This document shows positions 15,805 through 22,422 of a stretch of DNA of 30,632 nt, in pieces. The translations under genes were made by a program, and so were the position numbers. Position 1 is the stretch's first letter, and every line of letters starts with the position of its first letter. The notes below the pieces were generated by a model. It ran no database searches. It was given only the letters and a program-made list of their open reading frames with translations, and had not been told where the DNA came from. Source of the stretch: UBA11865 sp035686605 (GTDB lineage Bacteria; Chloroflexota; Anaerolineae; Promineifilales; Promineifilaceae); assembly GCA_035686605.1 (NCBI GenBank), contig DASRZI010000349.1, positions 1 to 30,632 on the forward strand. Reading direction: 5' to 3'.

Positions 15805-16257
15805 CTAACTGCTACTGTCGGGCTTCTGACCTTCAGGCGAAGTCCAAGCCGACATCATAGCCAGATCATCCCGATGTGTCCAGCCAATTCTCCGCCAGAA
15901 TTCCAAGCCCGCTTGGTTGTCAGTGAAAATGAACAAATGGCACTTCATGATGCCGTTTGTACGTAGTGCCTTCATACAGATTTCAACCAGCTGGCGACCG
16001 ATTCCGCCGCGCTGGTGGGATTCCGCAACGGCCAGGTGATGCAAATAGCCCCGCCTACCGTCGTGCCCACATAAGACAGCGCCAACCAAGCAGGAGTCTT
16101 CGATCGCCACATAGCTGAATCCCGGATTTCTCCGCAAAAATTGCTCCAGATGTTCGACCGAGTCGGCCGCGCTTAGTCCGATTCCTTGTGAGTTCTTCCA
16201 CAACTCGATGGCCTCGTCCAAGTCAGCTGATGACATCTTTCGATAGCTAGTTGACAT
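15805..16257 (-). CDS. GNAT-family N-acetyltransferase
   Basis: 150-residue single-domain acetyltransferase that uses acetyl-CoA. The central strand L-H-H-L-A-V is followed by the pyrophosphate loop Q-R-G-G-I-G-R-Q-L-V (Q/R-x-x-G-x-G/A type), and N-Q-A-G-L-E-F-W-R-R-I-G-W is the usual motif B with the aromatic end. The pattern resembles small-molecule or peptide acetyltransferases of the RimI-like type, but the substrate is not predictable. I chose ATG 16257, with TTGGA just upstream, over a TTG three codons earlier. The start overlaps a TTGACATAACG sequence. The gene is upstream of the CDP-alcohol phosphatidyltransferase on the same strand. Confidence 0.85.
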   Translation of the reverse strand: MSTSYRKMSSADLDEAIELWKNSQGIGLSAADSVEHLEQFLRRNPGFSYVAIEDSCLVGAVLCGHDGRRGYLHHLAVAESHQRGGIGRQLVEICMKALRTNGIMKCHLFIFTDNQAGLEFWRRIGWTHRDDLAMMSAWTSPEGQKPDSSS

Positions 16258-16492
16258 AACGTCCAATGGCTTGCCCTCAATCAGTCCATCAACGAACAGT
16301 ATTTCTCATAGGATTTCTGGTCAACGGCAAGACAGTCGCCCTTGCTTCGCTCGGACAGGCTTTGTAAAGAGCCAAAATGATGAGGCCGACGGAACTAAAT
16401 ATCTGGCAACATGCGGCTTATTCGTGCCAGATGATAGCGGCACTAGGCAGCCCCATACAAAAGAACCTAACCCAACTCCCCAAGTTTAGACC

Positions 16493-17140
16493 CTAGCTGT
16501 AATAATCTCCGACGCCGCTGTCCTTCGGCGCGTTGGTGAGCGCAACCCCAATAATCCTGACATTGGCTTTCTCAAGCAGTTCCTTGGCCCGCTGAGCGTG
16601 GTCGCGCTTGGTTTTTCCGGCGCTGATGACCAGCAGCACCCCATCCACCTTAGCTCCCAAGACTGCGGCATCTGTAACGGCAATGACTGGCGGCGCGTCG
16701 AACAGGACAATGTCGGCCTCACTCGCCAAGGATTCAATGATTTTGTCCAATTTTTGGGCACCCAGCATGTCGGCCGGATTCGGTGGTTTTGGACCACTGG
16801 CGAGCAAAAGCAAATTGTCTACGCCGGTCTCCTGGAGAAACGGCTGACCATCTTCTTCCAACATCAGGTTGGTCAGACCAGGTTCAGCTGGCAGGTTGAA
16901 CAATGTATGCAGTACAGGTCGCCGCAGATCGCAGTCGACTAGGACAGTCCTCTTGCCTCCTTGGGCCAGCGTGACCGCTAAGTTAGCCACGGTCGTGCTC
17001 TTCCCCTCGTCAGGGGCGGGTGAGGTAACCACCAGGGTCCGAGTTGGATCATCCAGACTGGAAAACTGTAGATTGGTCCGGAGGGTCCGGTAGGCTTCAC
17101 TTACTGGTGAACGGGGATCAGCTATCGTTATTAAATCCAT
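16493..17140 (-). CDS. CpsD/CapB-type polysaccharide tyrosine autokinase (ATPase)
   Basis: 215-residue cytoplasmic BY-kinase domain that normally works with a Wzz-type membrane partner to control exopolysaccharide polymerisation and export. All nucleotide motifs are present: Walker A A-P-D-E-G-K-S-T-T (about residues 42-50), Walker A' V-L-V-D-C-D-L-R-R-P and Walker B I-V-L-F-D-A-P-P-V. The N-terminal S-E-A-Y-R-T-L-R-T-N-L is the expected interface helix. The C-terminal tail is very short, ending G-D-Y-Y-S, so only two tyrosines stand where CapB/CpsD have a larger cluster. It is the last gene of the polysaccharide run, 85 bases after the second Wzz-type gene. Distinguishing kinase from MinD-like ATPase rests on the neighbours and motif A'. 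Confidence 0.88.
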   Translation of the reverse strand: MDLITIADPRSPVSEAYRTLRTNLQFSSLDDPTRTLVVTSPAPDEGKSTTVANLAVTLAQGGKRTVLVDCDLRRPVLHTLFNLPAEPGLTNLMLEEDGQPFLQETGVDNLLLLASGPKPPNPADMLGAQKLDKIIESLASEADIVLFDAPPVIAVTDAAVLGAKVDGVLLVISAGKTKRDHAQRAKELLEKANVRIIGVALTNAPKDSGVGDYYS

Positions 17141-17225
17141 GGTTGACTCGATTGATCTATGTATGACTATTGGCTGTCGTTGGAATGATGCATCATCGAC
17201 TAGATGAGACTCGATCAGCTAACTC

Positions 17226-17876
17226 TTATTCACTGGGTATCTTTCCAATCACCGGTATATCGAGATAGCGCTCAATATCCTCGCTCCTTCGGACGACGCC
17301 TGATTCTATCCATTCAAGGGCGAAGATGATGATGACCCCGACCATAGCCCCGAAGATAAGACCGGCTAGGGCGTTGATTTTCGTCTTGGGACGGTCCAAT
17401 CCAGCAATGGGATCGTCGATAAACTCAACATCGACTCGATCCTCTTTGCGTTGGGTTGCATTATCGTCAATGCGCCACTGAATGAATAGATTTCCCCAGC
17501 TCTGGGAGATCTGGTTGGCCAGGTTAGGATCTGTGTTCTCCACGTCAATCTGGATGACAAAACTGGAATCGTCCGATGCCACGTTCGTGTCGGCAAGGAG
17601 TTCGTTCGGCTCCATATCTAGCTGCAGTTCATCGATCACGCTGGCGGCTCGATAGCTGCTGCGGATCCACTGCACATAACCCCTCAGTAGAAGTTTCGCC
17701 GCCTGGGATTGGCCGAAGTCCGTCCGCGCTGGCTGGACCAGCATGCGAAGGCTCGACTCATAAACAGGCGTCTGCATCTTACTGAAGCCATAGGCCGCCA
17801 CGGCGGCCAAAACTGCCACGACGATGATGATCCAACCTCGCTGGCGTAGAACTCGAAGATAATCGCCTATTTCCAC
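17226..17876 (-). CDS. Wzz/CpsC-type chain-length determinant, second copy
   Basis: 216-residue protein with the two-helix layout of polysaccharide co-polymerases: a short cytoplasmic N-terminus M-E-I-G-D-Y-L-R-V-L-R-Q-R-G-W, a first membrane helix (about 15-32), an extracytoplasmic part of about 130 residues and a second helix (about 168-187) preceded by A-G-L-D-R-P-K-T-K, the Pro-rich element of the family. The C-terminal cytoplasmic tail ends I-P-V-I-G-K-I-P, resembling the segment that leads into the kinase in fused Wzc proteins. Here the kinase is a separate gene immediately downstream, as in Firmicute CpsC/CpsD. Its extracytoplasmic domain is small for a Wzc protein. Confidence 0.85.
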   Translation of the reverse strand: MEIGDYLRVLRQRGWIIIVVAVLAAVAAYGFSKMQTPVYESSLRMLVQPARTDFGQSQAAKLLLRGYVQWIRSSYRAASVIDELQLDMEPNELLADTNVASDDSSFVIQIDVENTDPNLANQISQSWGNLFIQWRIDDNATQRKEDRVDVEFIDDPIAGLDRPKTKINALAGLIFGAMVGVIIIFALEWIESGVVRRSEDIERYLDIPVIGKIPSE

Positions 17877-17985
17877 AAGATTCCTCGGTAACAGATGCTG
17901 CAGATGGTCATGTCCAAATAATAATCAATATAGTAATTATGTCAACTAATAAGACATCGAACTGGCCATGGCGGTCGAGAAAGCT

Positions 17986-18663
17986 TCACTTTTTGGGAAT
18001 CTCGCCCACAACCGGTAGGCCAATCGATTTTAAGTCCTCGCGATCCCGCACAGTCGGATCTAGGTACTCGACGAGAAAAGCCAGACCAAAGCCTGCCGCG
18101 AGGGCCAATGCAAGCCTGAATGGTAAATCTAGCTGTTTGGATAATCCAGGAGGGATGGCATTGACGATTGGCCGGTCGAGTTGAACGAGGTCAGCGGATT
18201 CGCCACCCAACTGGGGTAAACCTTGATGATTCTCCTCGATTAGCGTGACCGCCGCCGCGTTCATGATTTTCTCGAGCACTGGTCCATCATGGTAATTGAT
18301 CGAGAGGGTCATCATGCTCCGGGTGCTGTCAGAGGCGACGCCACCTTGTATATCTCCAGGTGGTATCGACAAACCTTCGGCTTCAAGCTGCTGGCTGACG
18401 AGGGCGGCGAACTGCCCGCTTCTCACCCAATCGGCCAGGGTGTTGACGGCATACTCAGATGATTTCCAATTGGCCAGGCGCTCTTCATCGGATTCGCCGG
18501 CTCCTACAGAGGGTTCCTGACTGGCGATGAATCGCATGCCTGCATTGTACAGCTGCCCGGGTGGGGAGTAGGTGATAACCAGGAGGGCTAGAACAATAGC
18601 TGCCGGAAGGAGGATCAGCAACCATCGCCGTTTTATGACCTGCCAAAACTTCCTAAGCTCCAT
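17986..18663 (-). CDS. Wzz/CpsC-type chain-length determinant, first copy
   Basis: 225-residue membrane protein with an N-terminal M-E-L-R-K-F-W-Q-V-I-K-R-R-W-L, a first helix (about 15-31), an extracytoplasmic domain and a second helix near 181-200. The Q-L-D-R-P-I-V-N-A-I-P-P element precedes the second helix, as in the other copy, and the tail ends L-P-V-V-G-E-I-P-K-K. Overall design matches the gene after it although the middle parts differ, so the two look like old paralogues that may form a mixed complex. The start codon overlaps the glycosyltransferase stop in TAATG, which implies translational coupling. An AT-rich gap of 109 bases separates it from the second copy. Confidence 0.83.
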   Translation of the reverse strand: MELRKFWQVIKRRWLLILLPAAIVLALLVITYSPPGQLYNAGMRFIASQEPSVGAGESDEERLANWKSSEYAVNTLADWVRSGQFAALVSQQLEAEGLSIPPGDIQGGVASDSTRSMMTLSINYHDGPVLEKIMNAAAVTLIEENHQGLPQLGGESADLVQLDRPIVNAIPPGLSKQLDLPFRLALALAAGFGLAFLVEYLDPTVRDREDLKSIGLPVVGEIPKK

Positions 18664-19757
18664 TATTTCTGTTTCGCCTGTTCAATCTTTTGTTCCACAA
18701 AATTGCTTAGCTGATCGTTAAAGGTGGTCGTATCGAATTTCATCGCGTGCGACCGGATTGCCGCTGTATCGACATTATTCGTGTCAAAGTTTTCCACAGC
18801 CTCGATGATAGCAGCAACACTTTGTTCGGCAAAGAGCACGCCGCATCCGGGAATCACCGTTTCCACCGCGCCACCGGCAGCGTAGGCTATGACAGGCCGG
18901 CCTGCGGCCATGGCCTGGATAGGCGCGATGCCAAAATCCTCTTCGCCGGGGAAGAGGAAGGCCCGGCAGCGAGCGAAAAGGTCCGGTAAATCGCCGTCAG
19001 GAACATAACCTAAAAAGGTAATTGTAGGACCTGCTAACTCCTCCAATCTCTGGCGGTCGCGACCAGAGCCCGCGATTAGCAGTGGTTTACCCATTTGGTT
19101 GAAGGCTTCGATCAGCACGTCGACTCGCCGGTAAGGGACGAGCCGGCCTACAATCAAGTAATAATCATCCACTGTCGCGGACGGTTCAAAGCGGCTTGTA
19201 TCCACAGGAGGATAGATGATAGTCGATTCTCTCCGGTAGACCTTGGCGATTCGTCGACGCACGGCATCTGATATGGCTATGAAATGGTCGACGCGCTCGG
19301 CCGCCGCCCTGTCCCAGGCCCGAAGATAGACCAGGATCGGAGGCAAGATCATGCGCGCCAGCCGGCTGATGCGCTCGCGCTCAGCATACTGTTGGTAGCG
19401 CCACACATAGCGTGTTGGGGTGAGGCAGTAGCAAATGTGCATTGTCGACGGTTCGGTCAAGATGCCGTGACAGAAACCACTCTTATTGCTGATGACCAAA
19501 TCGAAATGGTTGAAGTCGAACTGCTCAAAAGCCACGGGGTATAACGGCAGGTAAAGCTGCTGCCGTCTTCTGGCCATCGGCAATCGATCGATAAACGAGG
19601 TTCTGATATCCCATTCCTGCCAGGATTCCGGCATAGCTTTGGGCTCGTAAAGTGAGGTATAAACCGGGGATTCCGGAAATTGAGAAACCAGGGTCTCGAG
19701 CACATCTTCGGCGCCCCCTTTCTGGTTTAACCAATCGTGCACGAGTGCGACGTTCAT
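18663..19757 (-). CDS. GT4-family glycosyltransferase (WbaZ-like)
   Basis: 364-residue GT-B glycosyltransferase, probably moving a sugar from an NDP-sugar onto a lipid-linked polysaccharide precursor at the inner membrane face. The N-terminal domain starts M-N-V-A-L-V-H-D-W-L with G-G-A-E; the C-terminal donor domain has L-I-V-G-R-L-V-P-Y-R-R, I-A-G-S-G-R-D, and P-G-E-E-D-F-G-I-A-P-I-Q-A-M-A-A-G-R-P-V-I. The usual E-x7-E motif has Gln at its second position here. There is no Shine-Dalgarno, and a hairpin (19768-19784) ends ten bases upstream. It is first in the polysaccharide run and is coupled to the first Wzz gene through TAATG. The sugar is not predictable. Confidence 0.9.
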   Translation of the reverse strand: MNVALVHDWLNQKGGAEDVLETLVSQFPESPVYTSLYEPKAMPESWQEWDIRTSFIDRLPMARRRQQLYLPLYPVAFEQFDFNHFDLVISNKSGFCHGILTEPSTMHICYCLTPTRYVWRYQQYAERERISRLARMILPPILVYLRAWDRAAAERVDHFIAISDAVRRRIAKVYRRESTIIYPPVDTSRFEPSATVDDYYLIVGRLVPYRRVDVLIEAFNQMGKPLLIAGSGRDRQRLEELAGPTITFLGYVPDGDLPDLFARCRAFLFPGEEDFGIAPIQAMAAGRPVIAYAAGGAVETVIPGCGVLFAEQSVAAIIEAVENFDTNNVDTAAIRSHAMKFDTTTFNDQLSNFVEQKIEQAKQK

Positions 19758-19767
19758 ATTCTATCGT

Positions 19768-19784
19768 TAAGGGCGAAGCCCTTA
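19768..19784. terminator. Hairpin between pspA and the glycosyltransferase gene
   Basis: Perfect seven-base arms TAAGGGC and GCCCTTA around a three-base loop, lying seven bases after the pspA stop and ten bases before the glycosyltransferase ATG on the minus strand. No T-run follows, so it is at best a weak terminator; an RNA-processing or translation-modulating hairpin is equally possible. Confidence 0.45.
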
Positions 19785-19791
19785 GCCAACG

Positions 19792-20466
19792 CTATATTCC
19801 CAGACGCTCCATGCGGGCAGCCAGTTCGGCTTCCACTTCCATGCTATGCATCGCATCATCCAGTTGATTATCCAACCCAGTGGCTTCAACTTCCCAGGCG
19901 GCATCCGCGTGGTCCAATCTCTTCCGGATATTTTCAGCCGCCCGCGACACCTCTGAATCACCGTATCCCATCAAGGAGTCGAGGGAATTCATAGCCTTGG
20001 TCGATACTTCCTTCGCTTTAGCCAGCTGTAGAAGGAAGGCAAGCTCCTCCCGCTCCTGCTTAGCGATCGCCAGTCGTCCCTCAAGTTTGATCCGGACATC
20101 ATTGAGACGTTCGGCTGCTTCCACCTGCCGTTCTAGTGAGGCATCATAAGTCTTGATCAGCTCCATGGTCGAAGTTAGCTGTTTCTGAGAAACCATGGCC
20201 TCGGTCTGTTTTCCCTGGCGCAGGAACTCGTCTACCATGTAATCAAGCTCGGCAGCCTTGTTTGCCAGCGCCTCTCGCCGGCGTTTAGTCGTCTTCACCT
20301 GGGCAATCATCGGAGCGATGGTCCGAATGAATCGGTCCAGCTCTCTATCAGCCTGTCGAATGTAGTCGTCGTAGACGGCGAGGTCGCTCTTTTGAATGGC
20401 CTGATCGGCGAGATCGTGGAGCGTGGCTCGAACGAGGAGTTTTAGCTTCTGGAACAGCGATGCCAT
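19792..20466 (-). CDS. pspA: PspA/IM30/Vipp1-family membrane-stress protein
   Basis: 224-residue peripheral membrane protein that oligomerises on damaged inner membrane and helps hold proton leak in check. It is almost wholly helical coiled coil, starting M-A-S-L-F-Q-K-L-K-L-L-V-R-A-T-L, the amphipathic membrane-binding helix, followed by D-Q-A-I and long heptad stretches rich in Arg, Glu and Ala (about residues 28-180). An open frame extends 29 codons further upstream, but I reject that start: a perfect TATAAT ends only six bases before the ATG at 20466, placing transcription start on the ATG itself. It is upstream of the polysaccharide cluster and downstream of pspC. The terminator at 20513-20547 separates it from pspC, so it has its own control. 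Confidence 0.9.
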   Translation of the reverse strand: MASLFQKLKLLVRATLHDLADQAIQKSDLAVYDDYIRQADRELDRFIRTIAPMIAQVKTTKRRREALANKAAELDYMVDEFLRQGKQTEAMVSQKQLTSTMELIKTYDASLERQVEAAERLNDVRIKLEGRLAIAKQEREELAFLLQLAKAKEVSTKAMNSLDSLMGYGDSEVSRAAENIRKRLDHADAAWEVEATGLDNQLDDAMHSMEVEAELAARMERLGI

Positions 20467-20472
20467 GCCAGG

Positions 20473-20478
20473 ATTATA
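20473..20478 (-). promoter_or_regulatory. -10 box giving a leaderless pspA transcript
   Basis: TATAAT on the minus strand, preceded by TG, with only CCTGGC between it and the ATG. A start seven bases past the box falls on the A of the start codon, and no Shine-Dalgarno is present. A poor -35 (TTTCGT-like, near 20497-20502) is the only weakness. Confidence 0.55.
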
Positions 20479-20512
20479 CACCGGGCCGGGTAGCTGACGA
20501 AAACAAACACCC

Positions 20513-20547
20513 AAGAGAAAACGGCTGCCAGTTCGACTAGCAGCCGT
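20513..20547 (-). terminator. Intrinsic terminator after pspC
   Basis: Perfect eight-base arms ACGGCTGC and GCAGCCGT (20521-20528, 20540-20547) around an eleven-base loop, followed on the minus strand by TTTTCTCTT. It is 76 bases past the pspC stop and just before the pspA promoter. Confidence 0.75.
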
Positions 20548-20560
20548 CTTCATCTTCTCT

Positions 20561-20618
20561 CTGGTTTATACCAGGTTTAATCTCGTCCGGTCTAAACCGG
20601 TTGGTCAGGAGATCAACC
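20561..20618. repeat. Three small palindromes in the pspC 3' region
   Basis: CTGGT-TTAT-ACCAG (20561-20574), CCGGT-CTAA-ACCGG (20588-20601) and GGTTG-N10-CAACC (20599-20618). The first two share GGT-N4-ACC and their centres lie 27 bases apart. They fall between the pspC stop and its terminator. They might be RNA structure or a protein-binding pair. Confidence 0.4.
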
Positions 20619-20622
20619 AGAG

Positions 20623-20868
20623 TTAAGAAACATCTTTAATGATGATTTCCTCAGGATCAAAGTTGTTGGCTTTTGCCACTGGTTTCTCTTCGGGCATGAT
20701 GAGCGCCAAAGCAATATAGGCGATAAATCCCCAACCTGTGCTAAGGGCGAACAATACAAAGAATAGTCGCACTATAACGGGATCGATCTTGAGATACTCT
20801 GCGAATCCACCGGCAACACCGAACAACATCCTTTCACTCTGAGAACGAATCAGCTTCTTGTCACTCAT
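20623..20868 (-). CDS. pspC: PspC-domain membrane protein
   Basis: 81-residue protein consisting of one PspC domain. It starts K-K-L-I-R-S-Q-S-E-R-M-L-F-G-V-A-G-G-F-A-E-Y-L-K-I-D-P, the usual amphipathic lead, followed by a hydrophobic segment (about 30-58) with T-G-W-G-F-I-A-Y-I-A-L and the conserved I-M-P-E-E. The acidic C-terminal tail is about 20 residues. In characterised systems PspC senses envelope stress and interacts with other Psp proteins. GGAGG lies eight bases before the ATG. It stands between terminators on both sides (20947-20985 upstream, 20513-20547 downstream), so it is probably a single-gene transcript next to pspA. No pspB or pspF is visible. Confidence 0.92.
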   Translation of the reverse strand: MSDKKLIRSQSERMLFGVAGGFAEYLKIDPVIVRLFFVLFALSTGWGFIAYIALALIMPEEKPVAKANNFDPEEIIIKDVS

Positions 20869-20946
20869 TTTACTTTCCTCCAGTTATCCATATCATCGTC
20901 ACACAACATTACGCGAATCGAGCATGAAAGTTGCGAATATGGCGAC

Positions 20947-20985
20947 AAAAAAGAGATCTCGCTCCATTATAGAGAACGAGATCTC
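20947..20985 (-). terminator. Intrinsic terminator after the acidic protein gene
   Basis: Perfect nine-base arms GAGATCTCG and CGAGATCTC (20953-20961, 20977-20985) with a 15-base loop, followed on the minus strand by TTTTTT. It is about 90 bases past the stop of the acidic protein gene and about 80 bases before pspC. Confidence 0.85.
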
Positions 20986-21077
20986 GAACTGTAGGCTATC
21001 AGGCAGACTCTCGCCTGCAATGCTCTGAGTTGTAACCAACCTCGGTCTAGGCGGAAACGACGGTCAGCACGAAAAAT

Positions 21078-21914
21078 CTAGAATTCTGTCTTCTGGTCTT
21101 CTTCGGAATCATCCATCATGGCTTCCGCGATTTCGGCGATGGTTTCTGCGGTTGCGAATTCGGCCGATCCTTTCGCGACTTCGGCGATTCCATCGGCTGC
21201 CAACGTTTCGGCCGCATCTCGCATTCCCTTGGCAGCAGCTAATTCAACCAGGCCTTCGGCCATAATATCTGCGCCTTCCATTTCCATCTCTTCACCATCG
21301 ATGGCCAACTCTTCCGCTGTCATCATGCGAATAGCGCCTTCGGTGATTTCTACTTCACCTAATATACCCATATCCATTCCTGTTTCAGCCATCACGTCGG
21401 ATATCGCCCGGGTCGCACCGAACCGGAAGATGCTATCAACCGCGATTTCACGCAGTGTTTCGCTTCTCGACTCCAGAAATGCAGCTAGCACCGGCATATC
21501 AAGAGCGTCGACGACATCACTTACGGCCCAGAGCTGACCTGCGATCGAGGCCAACTCCATGGCTTGCTCCAGATCGTCTTCTGCCAGAGCGCCGACAACC
21601 GCGCTTTGAATGGCGACATCATCCGAATAGGCCAGAAGTTCTGCACCTTCGACCACGTCTCGAATACCTGCTTCGGCGACAACTTCACTCAAATATGACA
21701 ACCCTTCACCAACGGCCATTTCATCCAGGCCATGAGTTACGTCGACTGCGCCTTCTCCCAGGACTTCCCGGCTAGCCATTCCCAAATCAAGAGCCGTATC
21801 TAGCGTATCCGAACCCTCGATAAGGTGTTCAACGCCCTCGATAGCCGCTTCCGTGGCCATCTCCTCTAATTCGTATGCTGATTCCTTGTTTTCTTTCATA
21901 TCATCCTGAGTCAT
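21078..21914 (-). CDS. Acidic, Ala/Glu/Met-rich helical repeat protein, unknown function
   Basis: 278-residue protein with no family I recognise. About a quarter of the residues are Asp or Glu, against only some thirteen Lys and Arg; there is no Cys, one Pro and one Trp. It has no signal peptide or membrane helix. Short recurring blocks E-G-x-x-x-L or E-G-A-x-x-x appear near residues 26, 33, 54, 69, 88, 202, 209 and 214, and the whole reads as repeated amphipathic helices of about 15-20 residues. A strong AAGGAGA lies seven bases before the ATG, a TAACATTATGTTA palindrome 42 bases upstream, and an excellent terminator downstream. So it is certainly an expressed gene. Its position between the LiaF-like and pspC genes suggests a link to envelope stress, but that is inference. 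An ORF on the opposite strand is an artefact of GC-rich codons. Confidence 0.85.
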   Translation of the reverse strand: MTQDDMKENKESAYELEEMATEAAIEGVEHLIEGSDTLDTALDLGMASREVLGEGAVDVTHGLDEMAVGEGLSYLSEVVAEAGIRDVVEGAELLAYSDDVAIQSAVVGALAEDDLEQAMELASIAGQLWAVSDVVDALDMPVLAAFLESRSETLREIAVDSIFRFGATRAISDVMAETGMDMGILGEVEITEGAIRMMTAEELAIDGEEMEMEGADIMAEGLVELAAAKGMRDAAETLAADGIAEVAKGSAEFATAETIAEIAEAMMDDSEEDQKTEF

Positions 21915-21956
21915 CGATTATCTCCTTGGTAACAGGTTGAAAAGACCAGTAAGACG

Positions 21957-21969
21957 TAACATTATGTTA
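21957..21969. promoter_or_regulatory. Palindrome TAACATTATGTTA upstream of the acidic protein gene
   Basis: Identical to the 13-mer at 9151-9163. On the minus strand it contains CATAAT, a possible -10 that would give a leader of about 36 bases carrying the AAGGAGA ribosome site. Operator and promoter readings are both open. Confidence 0.4.
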
Positions 21970-22197
21970 AGATATATCGCGGTGGCGGCTCCTACGTGAA
22001 CCTTGCTTGGCTCGGCGTACAAAACGAACACTCCACGACTAATAAGGATACTACAGATGGATGTATTGACCAATACACATATCTGAAATGATCTTGCTCT
22101 GGAAGGAGATTCAGATAGATGAAAGAGGTCTCAGCGCCATCAATTTCACAAAAGCGTAGTTGCGCGCCGAAGGGGCGTCGCCTGGGGAAGACCAAGT

Positions 22198-22258
22198 GAC
22201 GTCGTCTTAGGATGACGTCGTCTTAGGAAGACGTCGTCTTAAACCGTCGTCTCAAGAA
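22198..22258. repeat. 16-bp direct tandem repeat, three copies plus a degenerate fourth
   Basis: Units GACGTCGTCTTAGGAT (22198-22213), GACGTCGTCTTAGGAA (22214-22229) and GACGTCGTCTTAAACC (22230-22245), then a diverged copy at 22243-22258. Each unit opens with the palindrome GACGTC, and AAGACGTCGTCTT (22228-22240) is itself palindromic. There are no spacers, so it is not a CRISPR array. Confidence 0.85.
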
Positions 22259-22268
22259 GACGCGGTTT
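22241..22268. other. Eleven-pair hairpin at the end of the tandem repeat
   Basis: AAACCG and CGTCT pair with AGACG and CGGTTT across a five-base loop, with one bulged T at 22247. No T-run follows on either strand. It could act as a minus-strand terminator for the LiaF-like transcript only weakly. Confidence 0.55.
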
Positions 22269-22422
22269 CCGGATCCGGTCGCTTGGAGTGGAGCCAACTT
22301 TCACGCCGACAAGGGTGGAATTATTCTTGGTCTGCTGTCAAACGGCGGGGGATAGTTAATAATCAGGTGGGCGAGTCCGTACGGATGTGGAACGATCACG
22401 GACCCAAGCAGGTAGAAGCAAG

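Larger units (their letters stand above)
21915..22422. other. 508-base intergenic region with repeats
   Basis: Between the acidic protein gene and the LiaF-like gene, both on the minus strand. It holds the TAACATTATGTTA palindrome (21957-21969), the 16-base tandem repeat (22198-22258), a hairpin (22241-22268) and an inverted repeat GTCCGT/ACGGAC (22375-22380, 22398-22403) just past the LiaF-like stop. No credible coding frame. Confidence 0.6.

Noticed and set aside
19792..20553. PspA with 29 extra N-terminal residues
   Set aside because: The promoter -10 box lies inside the extra segment, and the family begins at M-A-S-L-F-Q.
21118..21537. 139-codon plus-strand frame opposite the acidic protein gene
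   Set aside because: It is the complement of Ala/Glu-rich codons, giving Ser/Ala/Ile-rich low-complexity peptide; the minus-strand gene has a ribosome site and terminator.
22198..22258. CRISPR array
   Set aside because: The 16-base units abut with no spacers, and no cas gene is in the window.
22375..22403. GTCCGT/ACGGAC inverted repeat as a terminator of the LiaF-like gene
   Set aside because: Six base pairs with a 17-base loop and no T-run; could be chance.
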